A stretch of DNA of 64,000 nucleotides from Phytopythium helicoides (taxonomy: Eukaryota > Oomycota > Peronosporomycetes > Pythiales > Pythiaceae). The DNA lies in the NCBI GenBank assembly GCA_024867545.1, contig JANFNE010000013.1, positions 806,001-870,000 on the forward strand, written 5' to 3'. Shown here piece after piece: positions 33,370 through 42,679 of the stretch (position 1 is its first letter; each line of letters starts with the position of its first letter). Position numbers and translations under genes: made by a program. The notes below the pieces were generated by a model. That model was not told the DNA's origin, did not search any database, and was given only the letters and a program-made list of their open reading frames with translations.

Positions 33370-33570
33370 CAGAAGTACTAGCATAATCACCGAGCATTCC
33401 AGTACCAGCAGCGGCAACGTGACTGCGGCTGTGACTATCGGTGACTCTACCGTTTGTGTGTTTCGGAAGCAGATCGTCGACATCCTCTGTGGCTTGCAAG
33501 ATCGAGGTTATGGGTGACTCTTCCCTGAGCGGTCGGTGCAAGCGAGGCGAGGGCAGCGGTACAGCAAGCG
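33370..33570 (+). pseudogene. Relic of a Ser/Gly/Thr-repeat surface protein
   Basis: In one frame the plus strand reads SSTSSGNVTAAVTIGDST and, after a frame change near 33450, SSTSSVACKIEVMGDSSLSG. The second part closely matches fragments at 40.9 and 43.9 kb (SSVAGKIEVMGGSSVSG). Short Ser/Thr/Gly repeats of this kind build large extracellular proteins in oomycetes and some other protists. Frame shifts and the lack of a start show a dead fragment. Confidence 0.5.
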
Positions 33571-33960
33571 TGGGGTCAAAAGATGCGATTACTGCTGTGG
33601 AGAACGGAGAGTTTTGTGTTTTAAGCGGCTGCATCTGGAGGCGCGACTGTGTCGATATCAATCGCTTTGGAAAATATGGTACGGTGGCATCTAGCACATG
33701 GGCACGAATTGGGTGCTGTTCGTGTCAAGTTTCAGAAACTGAGCCGCAATGCGAACCGTGATATGCGCCAAGAGTGACGTGGACACTATTAGTTGCGGAG
33801 GCAACATGTCGGACACCGTCCGAAGATTCGGCAGTGGTGTCCATGTGTGTGAGTCAGAAACAGCACTGGGAATAAACAGCACCGCGGCAATGCTCGTATA
33901 GGTGAACTTGTCATGGCTGGCTCTTTGCTGTCATGCGAACTCAGCGTTCGGTTGGTCGCT

Positions 33961-33994
33961 TTGTTGTTGTTGTTGTTGTTGTTGTTGCTGTTGC
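33961..33994 (+). repeat. TTG trinucleotide microsatellite
   Basis: Nine tandem TTG units followed by CTG and TTG variants. No supported gene covers it; on the minus strand it would read as poly-Gln or poly-Asn in an unsupported frame. Confidence 0.95.
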
Positions 33995-34174
33995 CATGCA
34001 TCTCTTGAAGATCGCAGCATGTCGTCCCTGAATCGCGTATATCCAACTTTACAGTTTGAAAGGCTTCGTTTGTATCTAACTCTTGTTTCACCGAGGTTCC
34101 TACACTCTGCCCTCTCCACTACAGTTATACGGGACTCCCAGTATACTCTACACTGAGCCCTCAGCGTAGACTGG

Positions 34175-34602
34175 TTACCACGTGTGGCGGTGTTCCCTCA
34201 CCACCACGATATTGGAGTTGTTCTTGACGTCGACGCGTCCTGCGCAGCTAGCGCCGAGGAGAAACGCGTGTCGCCTGCTCACAATGGCCTTCCTCCGTGG
34301 GTCCGCGCTCCGGTGGGGGACACCTACTGAATCAACATGGCACTGTCGATGACTCGGGTGGTTGGCCTTGCTTGAAGCAAGTTCCTTCGACTGTGATCTG
34401 CAACAGTGCAAGTCCTTCCGAGTCATCTGACCGCGGAAAAGAGGATAGGCGAGCTTCACAGGCCGCAAAAGCCATCCGAAAAGGTCGCGTCCAGTTGAGC
34501 AGCGTCGCTCCTGGCCGCGTCGTCGTCGAAAAACTCCGGCTGCTTGGAGTAGCTGCGAGACCCCTGGTCGTGGGCCGGGAAATATGGCCGCTTGGACTCC
34601 AT
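34175..34602 (-). CDS. Possible small two-exon protein, unknown function
   Basis: Exon 1 34460-34602 (ATG 34602) encodes a polar N part (MESKRPYFPAHDQGSRSYSK, then acidic FFDDDAARSD). A 62-base intron (GTGAAG/TTGCAG with a TGAC branch-like site) joins in phase to exon 2 34175-34397, ending at TAA 34175-34177. The product would have 121 residues, with a basic second half (SADPRRKAIVSRRHAFLLG). Codon choice in exon 1 looks coding. No family or localisation signal is recognised. The gene may be a fragment of something larger. Confidence 0.4.
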
Positions 34603-35066
34603 CTTGCAAATTCATGACTGAGAAAAGAAATGCTGCGCGTCGAGTGCTGCGGCTTGCTCAGCCAGCGATCCGTTCCTCCCTACGAGGGAGCCCTCCATAA
34701 CGGTCCCATCGAACCGCGAGGATCCGGTGGAGCAACATTGTGGAAAGAATTTAGGACTGTGCGTTGGAATCCACGACGCGACCAATGAGCTCTCCGCGAG
34801 CCTTCTACACGACCGAGAAAATCGTGGAGTGTCCGTTGAGAGACTAGGCAGTCTTCATGACTTGCTGGGCTCCTGGCACTCCATGCTTGTGAAAAACAAG
34901 GGCGTCATGCAGAGACATTCGCTTGCAGTTCACGTGCTAATGTCATAAGATACGACGTTGGGAACCAATAGTTTATTTTCAAAGGGTTTTGCCTCTGACT
35001 CAGAGCCGACAATCAAAGGTTTTGCTTGGTTGGCACAGTCAGAGTTGACGCTTGGATCTTTCAGTG
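34603..35066. other. Intergenic, nothing assigned
   Basis: About 460 bases between the small gene and the 3' end of the first GTPase gene. No feature recognised. Confidence 0.45.
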
Positions 35067-35855
35067 TTACATCACCAGACATAGCACGGCAGCACTGACA
35101 CCCACAGCAACACCCGTAGCAATCGAAGTACCAACACTCGAGCCTGAACGTTGATGAGATCCTTGGAGCTGTGCGTTCAGCGCGTTATTATCGCGGGTCA
35201 GTCGTGCGATCTCATGTTCAACTTCTGCGAACAGCTGATCAAAAGCGGCGTGGTGCAGGGTCACGTTCTGAACGCGCTCCAGTGGAATGAAAACGTGCGG
35301 TGCATGATTGACGAACTCGACGAAGTAGGAGGGGCAGGGTCGTAAGATGGCATTCTTTTGCTCCTCCAGCTCGGTCATTGACGGGAGGAAGCAGATGGAT
35401 TCGGTTGAGTACCGACTCGAGTTGAGACTTTTTAGGATGGCTGCACGAGCTTGCTGGTCACAAAGGATGCGACGGTACGCCACGGGCTGGACGCTGTTTA
35501 CAATCACCGAGAACGGCAGCGGGGATATGTCCACTGACGCGATCACCTTGTTGATAGTCACGATATCTTCGGGCTGCACCCGCCCACTTCGAAGTATAAC
35601 GACAAAAAGCAACTTATAAGAACCGTGCTTGCGTAATGCTGCGGTGATCGCCGTCGCAGCTTGCTGTCGTAATGCAACATCAGCGAGGCCTGGCGTATCA
35701 ATGTAGGTCACCCCATTGGTATGGTATTCTTGGAGGAACTGGGTGTGGCCGACGCCTAGGCTGATGCCCGATTGGAATGCGATGGTTCCAATGAGGCTGT
35801 TGAGCAGCGTACTCTTGCCAGTGCCAGGGTTCCCGAGAAGCAGCACGTGCTCCAT
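35067..35855 (-). CDS. AIG1/GIMAP-like small GTPase with C-terminal membrane tail
   Basis: Single exon, ATG 35855, stop at 35067-35069, 262 residues. The P-loop GNPGTGKST is at residues 8-16, a candidate switch Thr at 38 (GVGHT), and G3 DTPGLAD at 53-59. Where NKxD should give guanine specificity the sequence has NSVQ at 120-123. Between G3 and G4 lies LLFVVILRSGRVQPED, reminiscent of the conserved box of AIG1 GTPases. A short coiled coil (LFAEVEHEIARLTRDNNAL) precedes a hydrophobic end (TSIATGVAVGVSAAVLCLVM), a likely tail anchor. Three relatives follow within 5 kb, all with an early ATG a few residues before the P-loop. AIG1-like assignment is by motif order only; other septin-like GTPases are possible. 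Confidence 0.8.
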   Translation of the reverse strand: MEHVLLLGNPGTGKSTLLNSLIGTIAFQSGISLGVGHTQFLQEYHTNGVTYIDTPGLADVALRQQAATAITAALRKHGSYKLLFVVILRSGRVQPEDIVTINKVIASVDISPLPFSVIVNSVQPVAYRRILCDQQARAAILKSLNSSRYSTESICFLPSMTELEEQKNAILRPCPSYFVEFVNHAPHVFIPLERVQNVTLHHAAFDQLFAEVEHEIARLTRDNNALNAQLQGSHQRSGSSVGTSIATGVAVGVSAAVLCLVM

Positions 35856-36458
35856 CGTGGCGAGGGTGGCTTAGCACAGTGAGGTGTGTGGGGGGAAAGC
35901 CAAACTGTCGCTCATTTTCGTGGAGGGAATCGCAAGTTTGCTCCGACCACATCGAGTCCAGTGATCTCGAAGGTTGGCAGTGATAGATACACACAGCGGC
36001 CCCTTTCCTCTCAAAATCCTCGCAAATCTTGACGAATCCAGCGAGCGACTCACCTCCGCCATTTCTGACGGTGCAGCTTCAAGCCTCCAGCGTGTGCAAA
36101 CCGAGCTGCGGCTGAGTAGACAGACAGGGCTCTACTGTTCACAGACCCCAGGATAATTTCTCTCTCCATCACCCGAAGAATTCACTAGCCTGCAGCCTCG
36201 TAGTGGTCATTGGGAACGAACAGAAGCGCTGACCAATACGTTGGGTACATACGCAACCAGACCGATCTTGTATGTTCTCTGTCGTCGATGGGTAAAAGGC
36301 GTCGGGTCACCATAAGTCGTAGGCTTGCAGACGGTGCGGAGAAGTGGCGCGTGCTTCACTGCGCAGCATAGCGTCCAAACTCACAGTTGTGGTCCTGCCT
36401 AGCACCACTCAGTTCGAATATTCTTCTGCATCTAACCAGTCAATCTCACCCCACCAGC
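35856..36458. other. Divergent promoter region between GTPase genes 1 and 2
   Basis: About 600 bases between two head-to-head GTPase genes. No other gene recognised. Confidence 0.45.
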
Positions 36459-37256
36459 ATGCAGAGTTGGGTCTTCCTCGGAAACCCTGGTGCGGGCAAA
36501 AGCACGCTAGCCAACTGCCTCGCACTCGAGCCCATCTTTCCCGCCGGTCTCAGCCTAGGCTCGGGCAAGACGTCACGGGTACAATCGGCACAGCGCGACG
36601 GCATCCAATACATCGATACCCCGGGCCTTGCAGATACGACGTTGCATACTACGGCAAAAACCGAGATTACCAAGGGGCTTCAGCTAGCTGCAGGCGGAGC
36701 CTGTAAGCTATTCTTCGTGGCAACCCTACGCTCCGGGCGCGTGCGTGGCGAGGACGTCGCCACGATGAACACCATTTTGAGCTCCATCACGGTGCCCGAC
36801 GTCCCCTTCGCGGTCATCGTTAACCATGTCCAGCGTGAGCAGTACAAGAGGCTCATGGAAGGTGGGACGGAACTTCAGGCTGTGACGGCGAGTATCTGCA
36901 GTGGTCCATTCACCACACCGTTCATTCTATTTGTGCCGGAGTTGCCCCAACTCAGCGAAGAAGAAGATGCACTGGTTGAGCTGCCACTGGAGATTGTACG
37001 TGCCTTCCGAGAGCATACACCGAGCTTCCTGCTCGATAGTGCAGTAGTGCAACCCATCCCAGAGGGCTCCAACACTTTCTGCTCGCTTGTGACCAGCGCA
37101 CAGAATCTGATCAATACCTATACGTGCAGCAACAAAGCTGCAGATGCCAAGATTCAGGCGCTGACTCTGTCAAATCCATCATTTTGGGACACACTCTTCA
37201 CGGTGGCCATGCTTGGCGTAAAGATCTGGCTTACAGCCACGCTCGGAATCAATTAA
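36459..37256 (+). CDS. AIG1/GIMAP-like small GTPase
   Basis: ATG 36459, TAA 37254-37256, 265 residues, single exon. The start places the P-loop (GNPGAGKST) at residues 8-16 as in its relatives; the frame is open upstream only through non-ATG codons. G3 is DTPGLAD, and the G4 position reads VNHVQ instead of NKxD. The shared FFVATLRSGRVRGEDV block follows G3. The C-terminal stretch (LFTVAMLGVKIWLTATLG) is hydrophobic and could anchor it to a membrane. It is divergent from the GTPase at 35067 and convergent with the one at 37727. GTP binding is expected from the P-loop; nucleotide preference is uncertain. Confidence 0.8.
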   Translation: MQSWVFLGNPGAGKSTLANCLALEPIFPAGLSLGSGKTSRVQSAQRDGIQYIDTPGLADTTLHTTAKTEITKGLQLAAGGACKLFFVATLRSGRVRGEDVATMNTILSSITVPDVPFAVIVNHVQREQYKRLMEGGTELQAVTASICSGPFTTPFILFVPELPQLSEEEDALVELPLEIVRAFREHTPSFLLDSAVVQPIPEGSNTFCSLVTSAQNLINTYTCSNKAADAKIQALTLSNPSFWDTLFTVAMLGVKIWLTATLGIN

Positions 37257-37726
37257 CCCATCCGAGTCTGTGAGAGTTGGAACGACCATTCTCCACAGCG
37301 ACCTGCTGCCGAGTGTAGGATGTTGATTTTCCTTTCGATATCCTCCACGTCCCTGGCTGGAGTCGCTAAAAGCTCAAGAATTACATACTTTGTGTCCATG
37401 AACACGTAAAGCAAAGGCGGATAAGCTCAAATAGGCGATGTGAAAGATGCTCCGCGCCTCTTGTAGAACTTTTGGTCGGTTGTACAAGTGGGGCTGTTTG
37501 ACATTACCTGGTAACTTAGTGGCAATTGCGCTGCAGCGCATGCAGGAGCATCGCACTAGTTGACGGCGCAGAATTCTCAACACGATGTACTGTATCGATG
37601 CCGTAAATGCACAGAAGAGCAGATGAGAAGAGGCTCAATTTATTTTTTTGGTTAGCAAGGCGTTGACTGGAGGGGGAGCGAGTTGCGGAGTTGTGCCGAC
37701 GCCTGCTCAGCTGACGCTCGCACATT
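37257..37726. other. Convergent 3' flanks of GTPase genes 2 and 3
   Basis: About 470 bases with no recognised gene or repeat. Confidence 0.45.
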
Positions 37727-38749
37727 TTACGGCTGTGACGCAACCTTTCCTCTCATCGCGCCACAATCGGGGCAATACTGCGCCATTGTGATCTCGTCGG
37801 GTGTCCATGTATAGCCACAGTTGCACTGCGACTGTGCTGCACAAAGAGGCATCGGTTGCGAAACCGCGAGCAAGTCACGCATATCCGGTTGGTGCTGCAA
37901 CAACAACTGGGCTTGCGCCACGCCGTTGTACGACGGACCGCGAGCTGCTTCGCCACTCGATCGGCAGACGTCTCGCTGCGGTGTGGCACTCCGCTTCGCC
38001 TTGACTGCTCGTGGACCGCTCTGGTTCGACTGCAGCAGCGCCGATTGGTGCAGCGACATCAATTGGGTCTGTAAGTATGTCTTCGTATGTTGCAACGCGC
38101 ATATCTTGCTGGCTAGTTCATCTCTCTTGGCTTGGTTGGCATCTGCATTCGTTCTGATCTCGCGAACGGCTGACGGGGGAATCTCACACGTTGGAGCGGC
38201 GGCAAAGAATGCGAGCACATCGTCTGGTAGCTCCACGACGGCGTTATCTTCTTCATCAAGCTCCGCCATCGCAGGGATAATCACAATTGAGTTTGGGTAG
38301 AAGTCGCCGCCCCCGAACCCGGCCACAGCGCGGTCACGATTTTCCTGATTGGCCGTGACCAGCGCGTACTGTTGCTTTTGCACGTTGTTGACGATCAGCG
38401 AGAACTTGGCATCTTGCACTGCAATAGAACGTAGTACTTTGTCGCAAGTGTCCACGTCCTCGGGCGACACGCGGCCATTGCGCATTGTCACAACAAAGAA
38501 GAGCTTGCAGACGCCGCCGTGCTTGAGCTCAGCCGTGATTGCATCGCAGGCTTCTTCGCGCATTTCAATGTCGGCAATCCCGGGAGTGTCCACCAGGACA
38601 ATGTCGTCAGTCCATCGCTCGGATCGCGTGGTTTGCGTGCGGCCGCTACCGAAGCTGAGGCCGGCGTCGAACTCTGCGCGCTTGAGTAGACAGTTGAGCA
38701 GCGTGCTCTTGCCCGAGCCAGGGTTGCCCATGAATAGCCAACGCTGCAT
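37727..38749 (-). CDS. AIG1/GIMAP-like GTPase with C-terminal zinc-ribbon-like motif
   Basis: The start was set at ATG 38749 so the product begins MQRWLFMGNPGSGKST like its relatives; an upstream ATG at 38863 would add 38 residues. Length is 340 residues. G3 is DTPGIAD and the G4 position reads VNNVQ. After the G domain come a coiled coil (IRTNADANQAKRDELASKI), a polar linker and a Cys pair pattern CxC-x14-CPDC at the very end, which looks like a small zinc ribbon. No membrane tail is present, unlike its neighbours. The zinc motif suggests a protein or nucleic-acid contact role in this group, an inference. Confidence 0.8.
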   Translation of the reverse strand: MQRWLFMGNPGSGKSTLLNCLLKRAEFDAGLSFGSGRTQTTRSERWTDDIVLVDTPGIADIEMREEACDAITAELKHGGVCKLFFVVTMRNGRVSPEDVDTCDKVLRSIAVQDAKFSLIVNNVQKQQYALVTANQENRDRAVAGFGGGDFYPNSIVIIPAMAELDEEDNAVVELPDDVLAFFAAAPTCEIPPSAVREIRTNADANQAKRDELASKICALQHTKTYLQTQLMSLHQSALLQSNQSGPRAVKAKRSATPQRDVCRSSGEAARGPSYNGVAQAQLLLQHQPDMRDLLAVSQPMPLCAAQSQCNCGYTWTPDEITMAQYCPDCGAMRGKVASQP

Positions 38750-39488
38750 ACTGGAGGTGATACGTGCGAAATGTGAGAGAAGAGCTGAGTAGCGTCGGAG
38801 GTGAGAAATCACAATGAACGGAAGACTCGGATGTGGTGCAGGTTGTCCAATGCTCCCAAGCATGCTCTAAAGTAGCGACTATCGTCATGGTTGAGGTGGC
38901 GGTGGCGCACGAGATTTGGATCAGCGGGTGGGTGGAGAGCGGTTTTGTTTCGAGCTTGCCACCAGTGGGTTCAACAGCTTGTCCATACGTTCACCAGTGG
39001 ATAACTACGTACGCTTACCACTTGTCCTCTCTAGCATCTGTGCTTGAGTCCACCTAGGAGGTAGACGAGACTGGTTGCTCGAAAAAAATGTCCCGGAGAA
39101 CAACTCAACTCATCTTACGTCTAGTCTGAGCACAGTCTTGTCTGAAGGAACATTAAAAACAATAAACTAGTGTCAGACCAGAGCGTGTTGGAAGAGGCAT
39201 GAGGATACTGTAGTCTCATCTCACGCCCCCTTCATGTTCACTCGAGACACGACTTCTACATTTTCAGAACTGGTGCGACCCAGGACTTGCGCGAGCCAAC
39301 ATTTTTTTCTTTCGATATCTTGTGTGATTCACCCAAGCTCAACGATGCGTAACTCGGATGCTTACATAGCATAGGGCATTCTCACAGCATGTTTTGCTGA
39401 CGGTGGTAGGGACCTCTCGCTCTGCATCATTCCCACACTTTCACACAACCACCACCACAAGTGTTTCCGAGTCTCGCTTCGACTCCCA
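38750..39488. other. Divergent promoter region between GTPase genes 3 and 4
   Basis: About 740 bases. No other gene recognised; AC-rich just before the ATG of the fourth GTPase (CACAACCACCACCACAA near 39445). Confidence 0.45.
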
Positions 39489-40271
39489 ATGCCCGAATAT
39501 CGGCTGTTCCTCGGCAACCCAGGCGTGGGCAAGAGTACACTCGTCAACTGCATGCTCGGTCGCAGAGTGTTCCAGTCGGGCCTGAGCTTCGGCATGGGGT
39601 TGACTTGTAACCTCCAGGAGTGCACCACACCTGATGGCATCGTGTACTTGGACACGCCGGGTCTTGCCGACGTCGCAATAAGGAATAGAGCGGCGAGAGA
39701 GATTGAGAGAGCGCTGCGCAAGGAAGGTGTGTACAAGCTCTTCTTCGTCGCCACACTCACGAACGGCCGAGTGTCGCCAGAAGACATCACCACATTCAAC
39801 CAAGTAATCCAGGCCATCGACGTACCGGACCTCAAGTTTACTGTCGTCATCAACAACGTCAAGCCAAGGCAGTACAGGATGATCACGGAAAACGAGGAGA
39901 ACTTCAAGAAGGTCGTCGCGGCCATCAACACCATGGATGTCAAGACGACTTCTATTACACTGGTGCCAATACTCGAAGCTCTCGATGAGGAAGAGAACGC
40001 AGTCACTCCGCTGCCACCCACGTTTGTGAAATTCATGAACGAGGCGCCGATTGTCAGGATTCCACGTAGGCAAGTGCGCGACATTGATGTAGACTCGGAC
40101 CGATACGCGAGCCAACTCGAAAGAATGATGGAGATATTACAGCAGCTTCAAGAAGACAACAGCGTCCTCAATGCCAAGATCCTAGAACTCGAGCTGCGCC
40201 GGCCGGGATTCCGCGAGAGTCTAGCCTGCACCTTCAACGCCCTCGTTCGAGGAGTGAACTCTTGGTTCTAG
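39489..40271 (+). CDS. AIG1/GIMAP-like small GTPase
   Basis: ATG 39489, TAG 40269-40271, 260 residues, single exon. The P-loop is GNPGVGKST at about residues 9-17, switch Thr in FGMGLT, G3 DTPGLAD, and the G4 position INNVK. The block LFFVATLTNGRVSPED matches its neighbours. A coiled coil (RMMEILQQLQEDNSVL) leads to an amphipathic or hydrophobic end (RESLACTFNALVRGVNSWF). It is the fourth and last member of the cluster; just downstream begins a gene-poor region with relics. Confidence 0.8.
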   Translation: MPEYRLFLGNPGVGKSTLVNCMLGRRVFQSGLSFGMGLTCNLQECTTPDGIVYLDTPGLADVAIRNRAAREIERALRKEGVYKLFFVATLTNGRVSPEDITTFNQVIQAIDVPDLKFTVVINNVKPRQYRMITENEENFKKVVAAINTMDVKTTSITLVPILEALDEEENAVTPLPPTFVKFMNEAPIVRIPRRQVRDIDVDSDRYASQLERMMEILQQLQEDNSVLNAKILELELRRPGFRESLACTFNALVRGVNSWF

Positions 40272-40447
40272 GTGTCCTTTTAGGCGAGCGGCAGCGACAC
40301 GAAGGCGCCTGAAGAGGGTTGTTGAACTTCGACATGCCAAGATCTCGACAACATTGGTGGCAGTTATCGCCTGACGGCTCGCTTTATGGTTGGGGAACCC
40401 GACCCGCTTGCACGTGGGCCTGGATCGATTCACGAACGTGTAAACGT

Positions 40448-41021
40448 TCACACGCAATAAGAAATTGTACTGGGCAACCGCATGCGGAGGAATGATTGCT
40501 TTGCTTGTTGATGCTGGGTGACGTAGAGTACGAAACTCTGGATGGTATCGTACATGGGCATCAGCACTTCAACTAGATGCAACAGTGGCGCATATAGTGT
40601 TTCTCCGACGCGATATCTCTCAGCGCTCAAAACGTGCTCAAAACTGAGCAAGCCGTTTGCTTGGATTCCCGCAAGCTTTTGCGGTCTTGACAATCGCGAA
40701 AAGGTGCTGCAAGATTTCGACTGCGCTCTGCGTCACCTTGAATCGCTGCAAATTCCCTCGTGCGCTCGTGCCGCTTGAAACACGCGTCGAGGCGTCGGCA
40801 GTCGTAGAGCTTGCACCGCCAGACACCGACAAAGACCCGCCAGTATCGACAGACGCTGAGCTGCTCGCGCCGCCAGAAAAAAAGTCACATGTTGTCGACT
40901 CGCTTACACTGCTCAGGATGCTCACACTGCCGCTCACGGAAGATCCACCCATGACCTCGATTTTGCCGGCAACTGACGACGTCGACAATCCACTTCCAAT
41001 GCGTATGTACCGGCTTGACAC
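40448..41021 (-). pseudogene. Relic of Ser/Gly-repeat protein and adjoining degenerate frames
   Basis: The minus strand reads STSSVAGKIEVMGGSSVSG, then SGGASSTTADASTRVSSG, matching the relic at 43.7-44.0 kb and partly that at 33.5 kb. It runs into a non-repeat part (LQRFKVTQSAVEILQHLF) and, in another frame, FEHVLSAERYRVGETLYAPL. Comparable bits (YLQRFMLSQSVFEEM, FEHFLFADTL) recur at 42.7 and 43.4 kb. No single frame holds the parts together and there is no clear start, so this is read as a decayed copy. Part of it could be spliced exons of a living gene. Confidence 0.45.
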
Positions 41022-41184
41022 GCCAGAGTCGCCGACGTCATGGAAACATTGCAGCTTCTGCTACTGTTGCTGCTTGCAGCACCGAGCGTCGAGATCACCA
41101 CAGAGCCGCTCGCCGAACAGCCATTGCCAGTCGTCAAGGACACAACCGCAAACTGAGTCGGACGACACCTGTGCATTCGCAGGG

Positions 41185-41533
41185 ATGATGTGGTACAGGA
41201 AGCTTTTGTATGTGTTGTACGGGGACAGTGTTGTGCAAGGTTTTGGCCAAGATCAATAAGTCGGGTACCCCAACCATTAGCCGTGACCGACATCGAGTGC
41301 GGCGGCAGGCTCGCGCTCAACGAAGTCAGCTTCGTGGCCCACGACATGGTCGTCGCGTCATACCGGATCAGGACCTTGTCTTATCACGGCACGGCGTCAG
41401 ACGACGTCAACCACAAGTTCGACGGGTTGCAGCAGGTGAGGATGCCACCTACCTCGGCGATGCTTGAGGCCAGCATCACGACCCCTCGCAGGTCATCGAA
41501 ATCAACCGCCGGCACGATGGTCACCTCAGCTAG
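41185..41533 (+). CDS. Small three-exon gene, unknown function
   Basis: Exons 41185-41239, 41281-41435 and 41492-41533 join in phase to an 83-residue protein. Intron 1 (41 bases) ends CATTAG; intron 2 (56 bases) has GTGAGG and CTCGCAG ends. The N-terminus begins MMWYRKLLYVLYGDS, the middle contains AVTDIECGGRLALNEVSF and ASDDVNHKFDGLQQ, and the last exon supplies VIEINRRHDGHLS. The last splice produces a smooth reading, which is the best support. No family is recognised. It sits alone in a relic-rich interval, so it may be a recently arisen or effector-like gene, or the surviving part of a longer one. Confidence 0.55.
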
Positions 41534-41599
41534 GAGTTCCTAGCCTCCTTATGGTTCTGAACGGTAAATATTCAGAGCTTCTCCGGGCCGCGCACGGCA

Positions 41600-42050
41600 T
41601 TAGTTGGTTCATTTACTTTACATATATATTATAATAAAGAGGTGTAGAGGAAGGCATTGGTCATGGAGCATGGTAGATGATTCATGATAAATTTATGAAG
41701 ATGTGTACAAATGTGGGTTGGTTCGTGAACCACTGAACCAACATGAGCCGTTACACTACACTTCGTCCCAGAACCCCTCGATATTAAAATATAGAGAGCT
41801 TTGAGAGTGAACCAGACGTGAACCAACCTGAACTAAGTGACCCACCCCAAAAATTTCATCTCAGATCAGAGAATCTTTGTGTTTCGCAGTGAAGAAGGCG
41901 GTTTGGTTCAAGAACCAGCCGCACGCCACACGAAAAATGTCTGGCCCGAACGTTCTATGCATCGAAATCAAGAACCTTTTGTCTCGTGAACTATATGAAC
42001 CCGTGAACTACCCTCTTTTTCTAGATCTCGTTTTCTTTCGCTCGTAAATT
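41600..42050. repeat. AT-rich stretch enriched in GAACC/GGTTC pentamers
   Basis: Eleven GAACC or GGTTC pentamers occur in about 420 bases, several as GTGAACCA or in short inverted pairs (GGTTCGTGAACC, GGTTCAAGAACC). Chance expectation is about one. There is no long open frame. It may be an old transposon end or a set of binding sites. Confidence 0.55.
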
Positions 42051-42129
42051 AGGGATATTGGGAGCAGCGCTTTTTGCAGCACAGCGAGAAGGATGCCGTC
42101 GCTCTGCTCATTCTCAATCTCGCAGAATA

Positions 42130-42160
42130 CCAAGCACCAAGCACCAAGCACCAAGCACCA
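42130..42160 (+). repeat. Heptamer minisatellite, four CCAAGCA units
   Basis: Four perfect tandem copies of CCAAGCA plus a partial fifth, 18 bases upstream of the ATG at 42178. Confidence 0.95.
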
Positions 42161-42177
42161 TCTCGACAGCAAGCATC

Positions 42178-42387
42178 ATGTCCGACGATTGGTTCGCAAT
42201 AATTAAGATTCCAAAATGCGACACGTGTACCGGTGATGAAGCGCCAAAGGTGACTATACAAGTAACATGCAACAAACACGGAGAAGCTACCAACCTGGGT
42301 TTACCCCGTGAGGTGACGCTGATAAATGCGAATGATTTGGTGGGTAAAGCCACTAAGTTGGCGCAAGGACAAATGCAAGAGCAATGA
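42178..42387 (+). CDS. Possible 69-residue protein, unknown
   Basis: ATG 42178 to TGA 42385-42387. The product begins MSDDWFAIIKIPKC and has a CxxC pair (CDTC) and a polar end. The frame is open upstream as well but there lies over the heptamer repeat. No signal peptide or known domain. It could be the first exon of a longer gene or a relic; its neighbours are relics. Confidence 0.35.
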   Translation: MSDDWFAIIKIPKCDTCTGDEAPKVTIQVTCNKHGEATNLGLPREVTLINANDLVGKATKLAQGQMQEQ

Positions 42388-42679
42388 ATGCGTCGCAGGT
42401 GAGATCTCATCAACATCTTACGGGTTATAGTGTAACCAACGCAATCAAACATCTGCCTGCCAACCTTTATTGAGTGTTTAGCCCTGGGGGCTCAAAGAAT
42501 GGTCAGGGTACCCGACGCACGCGGGGAAGCCCGCGTGCAGTTCTGCTTGTTGTGGACACATTTGCCCGGTTGACGGGGCCATTCTAATACCGACAGACCC
42601 AACGTTCTCGCAGTCAAATAATGTCACGTTTCCTCCGGATTTACTTCTCCAGCACGAGATCTTTCAGCGAACAAAGCGT

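Larger units (their letters stand above)
33082..34174. other. Gene-poor interval with a repeat-protein relic and a microsatellite
   Basis: About 1.1 kb upstream of the phosphodiesterase. It contains the relic at 33370-33570 and the TTG microsatellite listed separately. No intact gene was found. Confidence 0.5.

Noticed and set aside
33241..33483. 81-codon minus-strand frame with a hydrophobic segment
   Set aside because: The opposite strand carries the Ser/Thr-repeat relic, whose antisense is naturally hydrophobic; no independent support.
32432..33517. 361-codon plus-strand open frame opposite the phosphodiesterase start
   Set aside because: Most of it is antisense of exons 1-2; only its last part matches the Ser-repeat relic, which is listed separately.
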